From Mucilaginibacter boryungensis (GTDB lineage Bacteria; Bacteroidota; Bacteroidia; Sphingobacteriales; Sphingobacteriaceae), in the NCBI RefSeq assembly GCF_015221995.1, contig NZ_JADFFM010000002.1, positions 1,116,001 through 1,180,000 of the forward strand: DNA of 64,000 bases, given 5' to 3'. Of the stretch, positions 8,272 through 17,676 are shown one piece after another. The notes below the pieces were generated by a model, which made no database searches, was not told the origin of the DNA, and was given only the letters and a program-made list of their open reading frames with translations. The position numbers were made by a program, and so were the translations under genes. Each line of letters starts with the position of its first letter. Position 1 is the stretch's first letter.

Positions 8272-9483
8272 ATGTTAAGGCAGTTGTATCAGTTAAAGCA
8301 GGCGGCGGGTATCGCTATCCAGGTGCAAGCGGATGGGACACCCGTGGTTAACGCCTGTTTACTTGATTTAAAGCATCAACAGTTAGCCATTGAAAAGAAA
8401 TTGCCGGATGTTAAAAGTTTGGAACAACTGCCTGCAAACTTATCGACTAAAGCTCTGATCGCTTTAAACTTATCAGGTAAAGGGGTGTTGACCAAACAGC
8501 TGGCGGGTACCGAAACCATTACCGCTGCAAATTTTAACGCGGTACTGCCTAACGGCAATATCGGCGATTTTTATGTACAGCAGGTGGTATCAGGTGCGTC
8601 ATCCTTTGTTGCTATTATTCGCAAAACCGAAGCTGATCAATGGTTTGAAAGATTTATAGCGTTGGGATACCAGCCGGTCCATTTAAGCCTGGGGCCATTT
8701 CCGCTGCTTCCGCTCGTCCCCGAATTAAACTTTTATGGCGAAACCATTCTTTTTGACAGTCACGAAATCACGCGAAGTCCAGCCGGCGAATGGTCAAACT
8801 ATACCTATAATCCTATGGCCAGAGCCAGCGGTAAGATCAAACTGCAAACCGAGGTGATCGCTGAAAATCTGCTTTTGCCTTATGCCGCGGCATTCCAATT
8901 GATATTACAGGATAAGGTAGCTCCTGTTTTAGCGCAGGCCGCTCCTTACCATGACCTGTTAACAAAAAAACTGGAGGCACAAAAGTTTAGGGCAAATGCT
9001 TCCATCATATTGATTGTGTTTTTTTTAATGCTCTTAGCAAATTTTATGATTTTTAGCTGGCTGAACTCTTCCAACAATGAGTTGAATAATAAGCTGAATC
9101 AGACTTTGCAAAGTTCAAATGAGTTAAAAGTGAATAGGGAGCATATCAAAGAAAATGAAGCGCTGTTGCAAGAGCTTGGCTGGGACAATAATCGGAATAA
9201 AGCTGGGTTAGTGGATCAGATAGCCGGACTATTGCCGGCTGAAGTTATTCTGACCGATATCAATATCAACCCACCCAATGCGGCGGCGAGCCAGCAAGCT
9301 AAATCACTGGTGTTTACCAATCACATGATCAAAATAACTGGTCAATCCGAAAAACTATTACCGGTCAACGAATGGATCGCCCGGATAAAAACAAAATCCT
9401 GGGTCAAAGGTGCAGCGCTGGAAAACTATAATTTTAATAACGAACTGAATACCGGGGTATTCGCCTTAACTGTCAGCTATTGA
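8272..9483 (+). CDS. GspL / PilM-PilN-like inner-membrane assembly protein
   Basis: The 403-residue bitopic protein starts on the base after the secretin stop. Residues 1-240 are cytoplasmic and have the spacing of a degenerate actin-like PilM/GspL domain. One membrane helix follows at about 244-262 (SIILIVFFLMLLANFMIFSW). A periplasmic segment contains a coiled coil (NELNNKLNQTLQSSNELK) and a PilN-type ferredoxin-like fold (LLPAEVILTDININPP, IKITGQSEKLLPVNEWI). This is the arrangement of GspL, or of PilM and PilN fused. It should connect the ATPase to the periplasmic scaffold. Identification rests on topology and operon order, not on a strong motif. Confidence 0.75.
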   Translation: MLRQLYQLKQAAGIAIQVQADGTPVVNACLLDLKHQQLAIEKKLPDVKSLEQLPANLSTKALIALNLSGKGVLTKQLAGTETITAANFNAVLPNGNIGDFYVQQVVSGASSFVAIIRKTEADQWFERFIALGYQPVHLSLGPFPLLPLVPELNFYGETILFDSHEITRSPAGEWSNYTYNPMARASGKIKLQTEVIAENLLLPYAAAFQLILQDKVAPVLAQAAPYHDLLTKKLEAQKFRANASIILIVFFLMLLANFMIFSWLNSSNNELNNKLNQTLQSSNELKVNREHIKENEALLQELGWDNNRNKAGLVDQIAGLLPAEVILTDININPPNAAASQQAKSLVFTNHMIKITGQSEKLLPVNEWIARIKTKSWVKGAALENYNFNNELNTGVFALTVSY

Positions 9484-9488
9484 ACGCC

Positions 9489-9995
9489 ATGAAAAAATCC
9501 TATTTGTTAATTGGCGGTTCTTTATTGCTGTTGCTGATAGGCTACCAGTTCGCTTTTAAAACCACGCTGGCGATGTGGCAGGAACATACGCAATTAGCAG
9601 CGCAGTTAGTACCAACCGCCGATATGAGCGTCCAGCCTGCTTATTTATGGCGTAAAAGTGCCAATTTAGATAAGATCATCAAAAACTATAAGCTGGACTC
9701 TGCAGTATTCCGGAATAATGTAATTAACCGGGTGTCTGCTCTCGCCGAGATAAACCACGTGAAATTGACGGGCGTCCCCATGGATGACCCGCTCTACCAT
9801 ACGCCGCATTTTATTATCCAAAAGTTAATTTTTACAGGTGATTTTTTTGACTTGCTGAAAATGGTTAATCAACTGCAAAATACAAATGGTATAGGTATGC
9901 TGCGCTCGGTGGCCTGGAAGCAGGAAAAAAGCCAATTTCGGGAAATGAAATCAAAAAAATTGGATCTGGAAGTTTTTTTGGAAATCTACAGATAA
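9489..9995 (+). CDS. GspM / PilO-like inner-membrane assembly protein
   Basis: The product has about 168 residues. A single N-terminal membrane helix (SYLLIGGSLLLLLIGYQFAF) is followed by a helical linker and a small alpha/beta periplasmic domain. That domain contains FIIQKLIFTGDFFDLLKMVN, matching the ferredoxin-like segment of PilO/GspM. The start is taken as ATG at 9489; a TTG at 9480 overlapping the upstream stop is the alternative. It is the last gene of the plus-strand secretion operon. The expected gspF-like gene does not follow. It lies instead at 41346-42491 on the other strand. Confidence 0.72.
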   Translation: MKKSYLLIGGSLLLLLIGYQFAFKTTLAMWQEHTQLAAQLVPTADMSVQPAYLWRKSANLDKIIKNYKLDSAVFRNNVINRVSALAEINHVKLTGVPMDDPLYHTPHFIIQKLIFTGDFFDLLKMVNQLQNTNGIGMLRSVAWKQEKSQFREMKSKKLDLEVFLEIYR

Positions 9996-10146
9996 TCCTG
10001 CTGGATATCTTATTCATAATTATAATTTTAAGTGTAAGTGAACAACACTACCTTAACAATTTTGTTTATAAATCGCAACAACAATCTATTTCAAACTCCT
10101 TATTTAAAGATCAAGTTCATTTAATGTCACTTTTAAAAGATAAGCA
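9996..10146 (+). other. Short spacer with start-less open frame, operon end to transposase
   Basis: The stretch is AT-rich. An open frame without a start codon begins just after the GspM-like stop and runs into the transposase gene to about 10190. It begins with a hydrophobic ILLDILFIIIILSV segment followed by a polar part. It could be the stump of a truncated membrane protein or chance. No clear terminator or transposon inverted repeat is visible. Confidence 0.3.
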
Positions 10147-11721
10147 TTATTTTAAACTACCTATTTCTCTTGTACCAAATGGTTTACGGGTATGATGAGT
10201 TTCACTAAATTGAGGCGCAACTATTTCCTTCCCCCAAATCTTCTGACCAGCTCGTTTAGGATTGTCTTTAAAATGTTGATTCCGTGCTTTAAAATGAAGA
10301 TCGATGGCTTGCCGGCATTCATCCATTGATTGATAATCACTATTGTGTATAACGGCTTTCGCGAGACCACTAAACACGGATTCAATGACATTCAAATATT
10401 GAGTACAGGATGGTAAAGGAACCAGCTGCAATTCCGGCGTTTGATGTTGTTTCCTATAGTCCAAACTATTACAATCCCGCAGGTGGTCGGTCAAAGCCGT
10501 GGAGTTATGCCAACTTGCAGCATCCCAGGAAATGTACAAACGCTCTTGATCTTTATACTGGATGGATAAAATGTTTAACAATTTTATCATCTCGGTGGTG
10601 TTCTTTTTCCAGGAATAAAAGTGAGTTATTTGATTTGTCGATAGTTCTAATGCGGCCGTGCAAATAATGTAACCTTTACTTTTTTGTTCTAGTGGCACTT
10701 CTTTGGGTTTTGCTGAATGATGCTGTAGTGTACGGCCACCTTTAAGGCGAACTGACGTTGGCCCAAACTCGTCTATGGAAAAGAATTTTTCTGTTGATTT
10801 TAGTTGTTGTAATATATCCTGAATGTTTTGAACTTTGATCCTATAGTCCGGGTCCGGACTTATCAGCATATCACGGGACTTTTTAAATCCAAATCCCAAT
10901 AAATGAATCGTCCGGTTAATGGACATATAGTTGCATCTATCATCCTCATACAACTTATGGTACACTTGTGTGATAGCCTGGATAGACCAGCTTGCCCTAT
11001 TAACTTGATATTGCTTAGGCGACTCATGCAATAATTTAACAATTCTAGCCTTACGAGATTGCACTCTTTTTTTGATAACTGGGTTTTGTTTTCGAGGCGC
11101 AATTACTAATCCAGTTAGGCCATCCAGATCATATTTTGCCATCCATCTTCTAACGGTAGCGGCATCAGTATCTGCCTTATGCCTTATCAATTCAAGCGAG
11201 GCGCCTTTTAATGCTTGTTCGATGAAAATGACTAGTTGCCATTCCCTGTGACCGGGAGATGTTCGCCACTCATTCAATAATTTCACATCTTCTTCACCCA
11301 GTGGTTTTATCCAGGGAACAGGATGTTCGGTTACATTCTCGGGCACCCACTTTTGGAAAATGATCTTAAAGGGGCTATATGTATATCCCTGCGGACAAAT
11401 TTTTTTGTAAATATGCCACACAGGCATTGCTTTAAGAGAACGACCACCTGCAATAGCAACCAATAATGGCAATAGGTGTATTAATTCGTTATAGACCGGG
11501 CTGGGCCGATGTGATTTAGGTTCGTTGGGCATGTAGAAGTTCATATCATGTAACTTTTCAGGAAAATGCTTCTTTATTATTTTGTAGCGCTCGGAGTACT
11601 TTGTAACCGTTGATCTGGAGACCTTCAAATCAATTGCTGTATTCGCAATTTGGAGTGTCCCTTGAATAAAACGCTTCCTGATAATGTTCAGCTTAACCTT
11701 GGGTATATTTTGTCGGTACAT
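10147..11721 (-). mobile_element. IS630-type transposase with N-terminal HTH
   Basis: The product is about 524 residues from the ATG at 11721 (MYRQNIPKVKLN); the frame stays open further upstream but overlaps the neighbour. An N-terminal HTH (TLQIANTAIDLKVSRSTVTKY) is followed by a second HTH region (ELIRHKADTDAATVRRWMAKY). The catalytic DDE domain comes last: first Asp in FFSIDEFGPT, second Asp in LYISWDAASWHNS, and the Glu in LNVIESVFSGL. These are the IS630/Tc1-like signatures. Such enzymes cut and paste their element into TA dinucleotides. I could not identify terminal inverted repeats by eye, so the element limits are unknown. The frame is intact and may be active. Confidence 0.82.
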
Positions 11722-11729
11722 CCAGCAAG

Positions 11730-12323
11730 TTAAACATTGCCATCTAATAAAGCTTTTTTTACGGCAATCATGTTGGCCTGCATTCTTGAATAAAGCCACT
11801 CATAATGTGAACAAAGGTTAAAAACTAAGGTATTATATTCCTTGTATAGTGGCTCCTGCTCTGTTGACGGAAGTTGTTTTATCTGTTCAGACATATCAAT
11901 GACGGCGAGGTAATACTTTTGGGTCTTTTTGTTCGCCGCCCATATTTCATCAACCTGAAACGGAAGCTCGTAGTAAATACTTACCAAATTATACTTCCAG
12001 TTCTCTGCATTTATTTTTTCTGATAAACTGTTTAACTTCTCCATTTCTTTGTTCAGAATGGTTAAACTTTTTTTGCTTCTTGAATCAGTGCGATTTTTCC
12101 AATAAGCAATGTTCTTTTGAATCATTGCCATTACCTCACCATTCATAAAATAGAAGTTCTCACCGATCTCAATCTTCTTGTTTCTAAACTGGTTTTTTAA
12201 ATCTTGTTTACACTTGCGCCTGTCGTTGATGAAGCTGAACAGGCCAGTCATCAGTTGCGTTAACAGCGCACCAGCTAACCCGGAGAAAGCCGTCCATATC
12301 AACAAAGTTTCTTTTGAGCTCAT
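11730..12323 (-). CDS. Unknown protein with N-terminal membrane anchor
   Basis: The product is about 197 residues from the ATG at 12323; a TTG lies two codons earlier. One N-terminal membrane helix (LIWTAFSGLAGALLTQLMTGLF) is followed by a basic stretch (DRRKCKQDLKNQFRNKK) and a long, mostly alpha-helical, charged cytoplasmic region. I do not recognise a family. The C-terminus ends 9 bp from the transposase start, so its natural end may have been replaced by the insertion. AT-rich composition is consistent with an accessory gene. Confidence 0.55.
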   Translation of the reverse strand: MSSKETLLIWTAFSGLAGALLTQLMTGLFSFINDRRKCKQDLKNQFRNKKIEIGENFYFMNGEVMAMIQKNIAYWKNRTDSRSKKSLTILNKEMEKLNSLSEKINAENWKYNLVSIYYELPFQVDEIWAANKKTQKYYLAVIDMSEQIKQLPSTEQEPLYKEYNTLVFNLCSHYEWLYSRMQANMIAVKKALLDGNV

Positions 12324-12979
12324 AATCAATTATTTCCATTTAAACGATGGAATCATCAATATAGTTTCACATTTGCTAATTTTTTTAGTATAGATTTGTA
12401 TAAAGAACAAGGTCATGGAAGATTATAAAGTAACAGTAACAAATGGCTTAACTATCGTTGAGCACAGGGAATCGGTTTTAAAATGAAAGTGTTTAAGGAC
12501 GATAAGAAAGAATTTAACGGCGAGACTGCATTTCTGGAAGCAACTCTGTATAAAGAAACCACCTCGTATGTACCATGTTGCAGTTTCGTTAATACTTCGC
12601 TTCCCGCTTGGTTTTTTTCAACCAGGCGAACGCTCGTAACACTCAATCTGACACAGCCAATCGTTTGTCTTGTCCGGCCCGCCTTCGCCGAAGCAAAAGG
12701 CTGCTCAACTGTCACAGATGCTTGATTGTTGCAATGCTACCCGCATTGCTCAAGCACTCCGCCAATTGTTTGTCGCAGATACTTAGCAGTCGCCTTTCAG
12801 GCTTTTTCTGCAAAGACCTTTTGCTTTGCTCGCACCAACTTCACTTTGTTTCGTTGGTTTACACTCACGAAAAAATTAATCACTGACACACCTTTGCCAC
12901 CATTTGGCAATTCTCCCCTACCGATATTTGTTATTAACTAAAAGACATTCTTTAATATTAAACAAAATGCACTTAACCA
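12324..12979. other. Intergenic region with relic frames and a duplicated upstream block
   Basis: Two tiny overlapping frames (12415-12486 and 12483-12725, ATGA overlap) encode unknown sequences. The second begins MKVFKDDKKEFNGETAFLEA and then turns into unlikely protein, so it is probably a relic. From about 12763 to 13055 the DNA is roughly 90 % identical by eye to 28488-28773. Both copies end at the start codon of the first tail-fibre-like gene of an operon, so this block is likely to hold the operon control region. Confidence 0.5.
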
Positions 12980-13010
12980 TTGCGCAATTGAAGAAAACTA
13001 TTTAGCTTAG
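12980..13010 (+). promoter_or_regulatory. Bacteroidota-type promoter of the first fibre/RHS operon
   Basis: TTG at 12980-12982, a 20-nt spacer and TAGCTTAG at 13003-13010 match the Bacteroidota sigma pattern (TTG, 19-21 nt, TAnnTTTG). The same TAGCTTAG box with a 19-20 nt spacer recurs before the genes at 28774 and 46813. Confidence 0.6.
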
Positions 13011-13055
13011 TTTATCACTGTACCTAACGCAGTGGTATTACTTAAATCTATCACA

Positions 13056-14191
13056 ATGAAAAAAATCTACGTCCGCTCAATTATTAAAAAGTTGTTTGTA
13101 GCCGTTGTTGCGCTATGGCTTATTTGTAACTGTGTTTATGCACAAAGCCCTACTTACACGGATTATTCTCCCCTGGTATTTTTAAAAAGAAATACGCCAG
13201 ATGGCGGGTTTGCATCAGGTATACAGACCCAATTATCTGACGGTACAAACCTTTGGTATTTTGGGACTATTCAAGGAGATCGCTGGTCAGTTAGTAAAGG
13301 CGATTACCAAGGCGAAAATTAACCGTTACGAGTGCGGGTAATGTTGGTATTGGCACTACAAGTCCTCCACGCAAACTTACCATATCAAATAACGGAGCCG
13401 AAGGATTGGAAATTGGACCAGGTAATCTCGTTGGGGATGCTGCTAATGCGGTTAGCTCGATCTATTACAATAGAAGTACAAGCTCGTATATTGATAACGT
13501 GCAGTTTGCTGGATCTCACCGTTTTATGATCGGTGGACTATCAACACCCTCGATCTTCATTAATTCGTCTGGCAATGTGGGCATTGGAACGACCAATCCA
13601 CCAACTGTTGGGAATTATGGCGTGCTTGCCATAAATGGAAGAAGTCCTAGTCAAGGCGGTTATTTATCGTTAATGAATAACGGAACAGAGCTGGGATCCC
13701 TGGCAGCTAATAGCCAGCTCAATATTGAGGCTGCTACAGACATAGTGACCCAATTTTATACCGGCAGTACACCCACTATGCAAATTACGGCGGGAGGCAA
13801 TATGCTGCTGGGAAAGATCTCCCAAGCGAATGCCTCCTATCTGTTGGATGTTAACGGCAAGGCACGGTGTAACGAAGTAGTTGTCAACACCACGGGAGCA
13901 GACTTTGTATTTCAACCAGGTTATAAACTCAACACGCTTGCTGACATCGAAAAATACGTTCAGGCCAACCACCACTTGCCTGAAATACCCTCTGCACAGG
14001 AAATGGTCGCCGATGGCTTGAAGGTAGGCGAGATGAACAAACTGCTTTTGATGAAAGTAGAGGAGCTAACCCTCTACCTGATTGAGAAGGATAAAGAAGT
14101 AAAACAACAACAAGCAGCCAGTCAAACCCAGCAAAGCCAAATCGACGAATTGTGCAAGCAAGTTGAAACTTTATTGAAAAAGAAACCGTAG
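13056..14191 (+). pseudogene. Tail-fibre-like secreted protein, frameshifted
   Basis: The start at 13056 encodes a signal peptide (ending NCVYAQ) and a head segment up to YQGEN-stop at 13322. One base later in frame the family sequence resumes (KLTVTSAGNVGIGTTSP) and continues to 14191. Adding one A to the A4 run at 13315-13318 would join the two parts. The second part has the family features: a GNVGIGTTNP motif, the HLPEIPSAQEM block, and the coiled-coil end (LCKQVETLLKKKP). Its centre shares a 94-bp perfect identity with the gene at 17677. It is the first gene of the operon. It may be a true pseudogene, a sequencing error or a slippage-controlled gene. Confidence 0.75.
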
Positions 14192-14233
14192 AAGTATAGT
14201 TAGTATCAATCTATCATAAACACTTATCACATT

Positions 14234-15442
14234 ATGAAAAAATCCTTCCTGACGGCGATGGCTGTTATCTCTTTAATTCCTTTGGTTTCAAAAGCACAGT
14301 GGCAGGGCACGAACCCTGTTTATTTTAACGCCGGAAATGTTGGTATTGGTATCACAACGCCAATGGCGAAGCTTGAAATAAATGACGGGAATGGTACTGG
14401 AGTTATCGCGTATTTTGGAGCAAACGGGATTTCAAATGCAAAAGGTATTTACTTTAGCCGCCCATCAGTAAATACAAACCCAATAAATATTCAAGGAACA
14501 CTGTCTGGTATTGGTGCCAACGATATTTCAATGCAGGCCGAAGGCGGCAACGTAGGTATCGGTACAACCAGCCCAACCTCAACTATTCAAGTTGCATCCT
14601 TTAACACGAGCTATCCTGCCGCCTATTTCTATAATTATGCCGCCACCGGATCGAGTAGAGGCTTAATTGTGGAGGGTGGATCAAATTCATCTGATTATTC
14701 ATCCGATTTTAGAAATAAAACTGGCAATAGTTTATTATTTATTCGTGGAGATGGCAATGTTGGCATGGGTACAACCAGTCCGAATGCTAAATTGCAAGTT
14801 TATGGAACCGCAGTATTTTCTGGTAACACTGCTAATATTGACCCTGCCGGTGGCCAAAGCCTTAATTATCTTGCAAACTCGGGGCAGGCACTTTTGGGCT
14901 GGAATAGAACAGGTGGCAGAGGAGAAACTGATTTTATAAGTAATCAGGGGGCGGGAAGCATTGGAGGATTTACCTTTTATAATCATAATAACTCTAATGT
15001 TGAAACTGAATTATTGGAAATACAAGGCAATGGTAATGTCGGCATTGGTACAACCGATCCCGCAGGTTATAAATTAGCTGTAAACGGCAATATCCGGGCT
15101 AAAGAAATTAAGGTGGAAACAGGCTGGTCGGATTATGTATTTTATCCCACGTATAAACTGCTCCCGCTGGCAGATGTAGCAAAATACATCAAAACCAATC
15201 AGCATCTGCCTGACGTGCCGTCTGCCGGCGAAGTAGCTAAAAACGGAATCAATGTAGGAGAAACAAATGCATTGCTATTGAAAAAAATTGAAGAATTGAC
15301 TTTGTATTTGATTGAGAAGGACACGAAAGATAAAGAAAAAGACGAAAAGCTAATTGATCAACAAACGATGTTACTATCTCAACAAAAGGAGATTAATCAA
15401 CTGCGCAGGCAATTCGAAACCTTATTGAAAAAGAAACTGTAA
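14234..15442 (+). CDS. Tail-fibre-like secreted coiled-coil protein (paralogue)
   Basis: The 402-residue protein has a signal peptide (SLIPLVSKA^QW). The central region is a series of beta-prone repeats marked by G-N-V-G-[IM]-G-T-T-S-P at several positions, as in phage tail-fibre shafts. The conserved C-terminal block reads AKEIKVETGWSDYVFYPTY, HLPDVPSAGEVAKNG and LLLKKIEELTLYLIEKD. A heptad-rich helix ends in LRRQFETLLKKKL, probably a trimerising coiled coil. No S74 autoprotease signature or T9SS C-terminal domain is evident. It should be exported and surface-exposed. The gene is separated by 42 and 49 bp from its neighbours and belongs to the same operon. Confidence 0.8.
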   Translation: MKKSFLTAMAVISLIPLVSKAQWQGTNPVYFNAGNVGIGITTPMAKLEINDGNGTGVIAYFGANGISNAKGIYFSRPSVNTNPINIQGTLSGIGANDISMQAEGGNVGIGTTSPTSTIQVASFNTSYPAAYFYNYAATGSSRGLIVEGGSNSSDYSSDFRNKTGNSLLFIRGDGNVGMGTTSPNAKLQVYGTAVFSGNTANIDPAGGQSLNYLANSGQALLGWNRTGGRGETDFISNQGAGSIGGFTFYNHNNSNVETELLEIQGNGNVGIGTTDPAGYKLAVNGNIRAKEIKVETGWSDYVFYPTYKLLPLADVAKYIKTNQHLPDVPSAGEVAKNGINVGETNALLLKKIEELTLYLIEKDTKDKEKDEKLIDQQTMLLSQQKEINQLRRQFETLLKKKL

Positions 15443-15491
15443 AAGTACTGAGTTGCAACTAGTAGCAACTCTTCCAAACTCTTATCACATT
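15443..15491 (+). repeat. Conserved inter-gene spacer with small hairpin
   Basis: This 49-bp spacer is nearly repeated at 17629-17676, 29737-29785 and 46873-46919. It contains AGTTGC / GCAACT inverted arms and ends in CTTATCACATT directly before the ATG. Confidence 0.65.
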
Positions 15492-16619
15492 ATGAAAAAA
15501 ACCTTCCTGACAGCTATTGCTGTACTTTCTTTAATCCCTTTTGCGTCAAAAGCGCAATGGTCTACTACCAGTCCTAATACATATTTTACTTATACAGGCA
15601 ATGTCGGTATTGGCACAACAACTTATTCATCGTTATTAACCGTTGGTTCAGCTTCAACACGGGGAACGTTTAATCTTGTAGGAAGTACCGCTGATGTCGC
15701 TGCCTTTAGTATCTCAGATTCCCGTACGAATGGGCATCAATTTACCTTTTACAACGGGGCCTCAGGACTTGGCAACCTGGATTTATATGACCAAACAGCA
15801 GGCGCATATCGGTTTACCATAAACTCGTTAGGTAACATTGGCATTGGCACCATAACCCCCAGTTATAAACTGCAAGTAAATGGTTCGACCGCGGGCATAT
15901 CAAACACCACAACAGATTGGGTTGTCGGGTCTACCGGAAGTATAATTAATTTGTCAACAGGTGCATCAACTGGAAACACTTATAGTTCACTAAATGCTTT
16001 AAGTAATGGCGGAGGTGCCTGGAGCGATCTTGCTATACAGAGTGGAGGTGGCAATGTGGGTATCGGCACTACAAATCCTTCATTAAAATTAGATATAAAT
16101 GGTCAATTATTAATCGAAGGCAATAATAGTTTAAATCTGGGAACCACTTCCCACCAAATAACTAATAATAGCGGAATTGTTATTCAGCAAAATACGGCCG
16201 GTGAGGATATTTCAATTAATAACCTCCAGAACAATAGTCTGATTTTTAAAACAACTAACACAGAACGTGTAAAGATTGATGGATCGGGTAAAGTGGGTAT
16301 CGGCACCACCAACCCGGATGAACTACTTTCCGTAAACGGTACTATTCATTCCAAAGAGGTGAAAGTCAATCTGACAGGCTTACCGGACTACGTTTTCAAA
16401 CCCGACTATCACCTACCAACCTTATCAGAAGTAAAAACTTACATCGATAAAAACAGCCATTTACCTGACATACCAGCTGCGCAAGAAGTAGAAAAGAACG
16501 GGCTTAACCTGGGCGAGATGAATAAGCTTTTATTGAAGAAGGTGGAGGAGTTGACTTTGTATCTAATCGAGCAGAATAAAAGAATCGAGATACTAGAGAA
16601 ACAAGTAAAAAATCAATAA
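15492..16619 (+). CDS. Tail-fibre-like secreted coiled-coil protein (paralogue)
   Basis: The product is 375 residues from the ATG at 15492, chosen because it yields the family signal peptide (SLIPFASKA^QW); an open upstream extension lies in the conserved spacer. The shaft contains GNVGIGTT, GNIGIGTITP and GKVGIGTTNP motifs. The C-terminal block has TGLPDYVFKPDYHLPTL, KNSHLPDIPAAQEVEKNG and NLGEMNKLLLKKVEEL. The terminal helix is short (EILEKQVKNQ) and lacks the TLLKKK ending of most siblings. It is presumably a surface fibre like the other members. The next gene starts 1 bp after the stop. Confidence 0.8.
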   Translation: MKKTFLTAIAVLSLIPFASKAQWSTTSPNTYFTYTGNVGIGTTTYSSLLTVGSASTRGTFNLVGSTADVAAFSISDSRTNGHQFTFYNGASGLGNLDLYDQTAGAYRFTINSLGNIGIGTITPSYKLQVNGSTAGISNTTTDWVVGSTGSIINLSTGASTGNTYSSLNALSNGGGAWSDLAIQSGGGNVGIGTTNPSLKLDINGQLLIEGNNSLNLGTTSHQITNNSGIVIQQNTAGEDISINNLQNNSLIFKTTNTERVKIDGSGKVGIGTTNPDELLSVNGTIHSKEVKVNLTGLPDYVFKPDYHLPTLSEVKTYIDKNSHLPDIPAAQEVEKNGLNLGEMNKLLLKKVEELTLYLIEQNKRIEILEKQVKNQ

Positions 16620-16620
16620 T

Positions 16621-17628
16621 ATGAAAAGGGTATTCTTCAAAATTTTAATGACCTCTTTGTTCCTGCTGCCGGCGGTGGCAATGGCACAAAATGAAGCAGT
16701 GATTCCACCATCAAACCGTTCTACGGCCACGTTGGAGAAAAATTTGTTGTTTTATGCAACTACACATTATACCGTTTCGCAGCAGGGGTCGGTCTCGTTT
16801 TCTTTACCCAACTTTTTTGACGGGAATTATCAACCGCAATATAGCGGTACACTAGATCCCAATGATCCATATATAGTGACCATCGAAGGCCTACCGAATG
16901 TTCACGTACAGGCGGGCGCCTGGATAGGCTGGACAACCCGTTACTATAACTCGACCAAATTTAAAATTGAAGTTTATAATGTTTATGATTATGGCGGTAT
17001 GGCGGGTTATCCCGCACCGAATACCTGGGTAACGGTAGCTAATGAGACGAACTACGGCGGCGGCAGCTATATAGCTTCTGTTGCTAATGTGTCAGTTAGC
17101 AAAATCAGATTTACCTTTTATAACGGCACCGGCCCCAATAATAATATCGGCATATCCGAGCTTTTCTTTATTCACCCCGAGGCAACAGTAGCTTTTGATA
17201 ACCTGATGGTTCAATATGATCGGAATGGCAATGTTGGTATCGGCACGCCAAATTCCCATGGCGATAAATTGGCGGTTAATGGCACCGTTCACGCCAAACA
17301 GGTAAATGTAGATATGGTTAATTGGGCCGATTACGTGTTCAAACCCGATTATCACCTGCCAACCTTATCAGAAGTAAAAACTTACATCGACAAAAACAGC
17401 CATTTACCAGAGATACCATCCGCACAGGAAGTTGAAAAGAACGGGCTTAACCTGGGCGAGATGAATAGGCTTTTACTAAAGAAAGTGGAAGAATTGATGC
17501 TTTATTTGATTGAGCAAAATAAAAAGCTTGATCTGCAACAGCAACAAATCACAAAACAGCAAACCCAACAAAAAGAAATTGACGAACTGCGGAAGCAAGT
17601 CAAAACCTTATTGAAAAAGAAATCGTAA
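16621..17628 (+). CDS. Secreted protein with distinct head domain on the fibre-family stalk
   Basis: This protein has 335 residues and a signal peptide ending AVAMA^Q. Unlike the neighbours, residues ~30-195 are a single non-repetitive beta-rich domain (LPNVHVQAGAWIGWTTRYYN, KIRFTFYNGTGPNNNIGISE) with no internal GNVGIGTT copies. One shaft motif (GNVGIGTPN) follows, then the standard family C-terminus (WADYVFKPDYHLPTL, HLPEIPSAQEVEKNG, LRKQVKTLLKKKS). I read it as an alternative head fused to the shared stalk. It starts 1 bp behind the previous gene. The function of the head is unknown. Confidence 0.78.
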   Translation: MKRVFFKILMTSLFLLPAVAMAQNEAVIPPSNRSTATLEKNLLFYATTHYTVSQQGSVSFSLPNFFDGNYQPQYSGTLDPNDPYIVTIEGLPNVHVQAGAWIGWTTRYYNSTKFKIEVYNVYDYGGMAGYPAPNTWVTVANETNYGGGSYIASVANVSVSKIRFTFYNGTGPNNNIGISELFFIHPEATVAFDNLMVQYDRNGNVGIGTPNSHGDKLAVNGTVHAKQVNVDMVNWADYVFKPDYHLPTLSEVKTYIDKNSHLPEIPSAQEVEKNGLNLGEMNRLLLKKVEELMLYLIEQNKKLDLQQQQITKQQTQQKEIDELRKQVKTLLKKKS

Positions 17629-17676
17629 AAGTACTGAGTTGCAATTAGTAGCAACTTTCTAAACTCTTATCACATT
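17629..17676 (+). repeat. Conserved inter-gene spacer with small hairpin
   Basis: This is the second copy of the spacer at 15443-15491, differing at a few positions. The AGTTGC / GCAACT arms are retained. Confidence 0.65.

Noticed and set aside
12483..12725. 80-codon protein gene
   Set aside because: Only the first ~30 residues look protein-like; the rest is improbable and lies in duplicated or decayed intergenic DNA.
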